Of a stretch of DNA of 64,000 bases, positions 63,118-64,000 are shown piece by piece. Within the stretch, counting starts at the first letter, position 1. Each line of letters starts with the position of its first letter. Under the pieces are notes generated by a model. It searched no databases. It was not told where the DNA came from and worked only from the letters and a program-made list of their open reading frames with translations. Source of the stretch: Pelomonas sp. Root405 (lineage in GTDB: Bacteria; Pseudomonadota; Gammaproteobacteria; Burkholderiales; Burkholderiaceae_C). The position numbers and the translations under genes are program-made. The stretch spans positions 124,001 to 188,000 of the forward strand of contig NZ_LMDU01000013.1 of NCBI RefSeq assembly GCF_001425165.1, written 5' to 3'.

Positions 63118-64000
63118 AGCAGCCGCTGCGCATGCTGTCGCGTGCGGGCGTCGAGGGCCAGCAACGCTTCGATGCTGCCGCAGTCATCCGGCTGCACATC
63201 GGCAAGGCATTGCGAGTTGATCGCATGGATGCGGTCAAAGCGCAGCCGGCCATTCAGGAAGGCATCGACCGCCACTTCGTTGGCCGCGTTCAGCACCGTG
63301 GTGCTGCCCTCGGCGCCCTTGAGCGCGGCCCAGGACAGATGCAGGCCGGGGAAGCGCACCGCGTCTGCTTCCTCGAAGGTCAAGTCGGGCGTCGACAACA
63401 GGTCCAGGCGGCTGGCACCCGAAGTGATGCGTTCCGGAAAGGACAGGCCGTAGGCGATGGGCACGCGCATGTCGGGCGTGCCGAGTTGGGCCAGCACCGA
63501 CTGGTCTCGGCAGACCACCATCGAATGGATGATGCTCTGCGGGTGGATCAGCACCTTGATCTGGTCCGGTGCAAGGTTGAACAACCAGCGCGCCTCGATG
63601 ACTTCGAGGGCCTTGTTCATCATCGTTGCCGAGTCCACCGAGATCTTGCGGCCCATGACCCAATTGGGATGCGCGCAAGCCTGGTCAGGCGTCACGTCGG
63701 CCAGCGTCTTGGGATCGCGGCTGCGGAAGGGGCCGCCCGACGCCGTCAGCACGATGTGGTCGATTCGATCAAGCCAGGCGCTGCGGTCCTCGGGCAGGCA
63801 TTGAAAGATGGCCGAGTGCTCGCTGTCGATGGGCAGCAGCGTTGCGCCGCCCTGCTCAACCGCCTGCATGAAGAGGGCACCACCGACGACGATGGCTTCC
63901 TTGTTGGCCAGCAGCAGGCGCTTGCCGGACCGTGCCGCGGCGATGGCCGGCGCGAGACCGGCGGCGCCGACGATGGCCGCCATGACGGTGTCGACCTCGG
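63114..64000 (-). CDS. dxr: 1-deoxy-D-xylulose 5-phosphate reductoisomerase, C-terminal part
   Basis: The right edge cuts the gene: about 295 codons remain. [65 protein letters not shown] and [20 protein letters not shown] are Dxr signatures, with the metal-binding Asp and Glu in [12 protein letters not shown] and the C-terminal domain intact to the stop. Makes 2-C-methyl-D-erythritol 4-phosphate in the isoprenoid pathway. The N-terminal NADPH-binding domain lies outside the window. Confidence 0.96.
   Translation of the reverse strand, partial: EVDTVMAAIVGAAGLAPAIAAARSGKRLLLANKEAIVVGGALFMQAVEQGGATLLPIDSEHSAIFQCLPEDRSAWLDRIDHIVLTASGGPFRSRDPKTLADVTPDQACAHPNWVMGRKISVDSATMMNKALEVIEARWLFNLAPDQIKVLIHPQSIIHSMVVCRDQSVLAQLGTPDMRVPIAYGLSFPERITSGASRLDLLSTPDLTFEEADAVRFPGLHLSWAALKGAEGSTTVLNAANEVAVDAFLNGRLRFDRIHAINSQCLADVQPDDCGSIEALLALDARTRQHAQRLL

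Overview
The window is about 68% G+C, densely coded, and looks like a chromosomal segment of a betaproteobacterium of the order Burkholderiales, probably the Rubrivivax/Roseateles/Leptothrix side. Evidence: the dxr-rseP-bamA-ompH-lpxD-fabZ-lpxA-lpxB-rnhB-rRNA methyltransferase block, the rpsF-priB-rpsR-rplI operon next to dnaB, a two-domain (kinase plus GNAT) ArgA, the dnaX-ybaB-recR block near a small SRP RNA, an HrpA helicase, H-NS proteins with the TWSGRG-type DNA-binding motif, a hemP gene, and a ppsA/ppsR pair. I see no phage, IS element, integron, CRISPR array, rRNA or tRNA. Most of the window is core genome; accessory interest lies in signalling genes and in regulatory DNA.

Layout. 1-9.5 kb: end of gloB, mltD, an ECF sigma factor with a small membrane protein, the dnaX-ybaB-recR-MAPEG operon, a divergent PurM-like gene, a SirB2-like membrane gene, the 4.5S SRP RNA, and a cell-envelope cluster (secreted protein, OmpA-like lipoprotein, DUF4398 lipoprotein). 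9.7-13.9 kb: a two-gene operon encoding a pseudokinase-HDOD protein and a kinase-HDOD-GAF protein. 14-19.6 kb: hrpA, argA, Fe(2+)-trafficking protein. 19.9-28.2 kb: an H-NS-like protein, a membrane GGDEF/EAL protein, dnaG, rpoD. 28.3-34.7 kb: an FHA-linked cyclase, hemH, hslR, grpE, dnaK, dnaJ. 34.9-38.9 kb: a receiver-TPR protein, an SOS-boxed radical SAM protein, small PRC-barrel, lipoprotein and receiver genes. 39-42 kb: dnaB and the rpsF ribosomal operon. 42.2-49.6 kb: a sodium/solute symporter, ppsA, an HD-GYP protein, ppsR and an unknown gene. 49.6-53.9 kb: glgC-glgA, a DUF2325 protein and hemP. 53.9-64 kb: the lipid A/outer-membrane biogenesis operon, running off the right edge inside dxr.

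Functional themes. Replication and repair: dnaX, dnaG, dnaB, priB, recR, rnhB and a LexA-boxed radical SAM gene. Protein folding: grpE, dnaK, dnaJ and hslR, with sigma-32-like sites before grpE and dnaK. Envelope: bamA, ompH/skp, lpxA/B/D, rseP, mltD and OmpA-like lipoproteins. Regulation by second messengers and phosphorylation: a GGDEF/EAL protein, an HD-GYP protein, a class III cyclase, two kinase-like HDOD proteins and two receiver proteins. Central carbon: ppsA with its regulator ppsR, and glycogen synthesis genes.

The most striking observations are the paired pseudokinase and kinase HDOD proteins; a near-perfect LexA operator whose edge lies one base from the start codon of a radical SAM gene; a Fur-like palindrome that fills exactly the 17-bp spacer of the hemP promoter; a recurring arrangement in which a -10 hexamer sits 5-8 nt before the start codon, predicting leaderless mRNAs; a dispersed three-hairpin repeat found twice, both times directly after a stop codon inside an operon; and a structured, unusually A+T-rich leader before rpoD. 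All functional statements come from reading the sequence and family knowledge; no database search was run.
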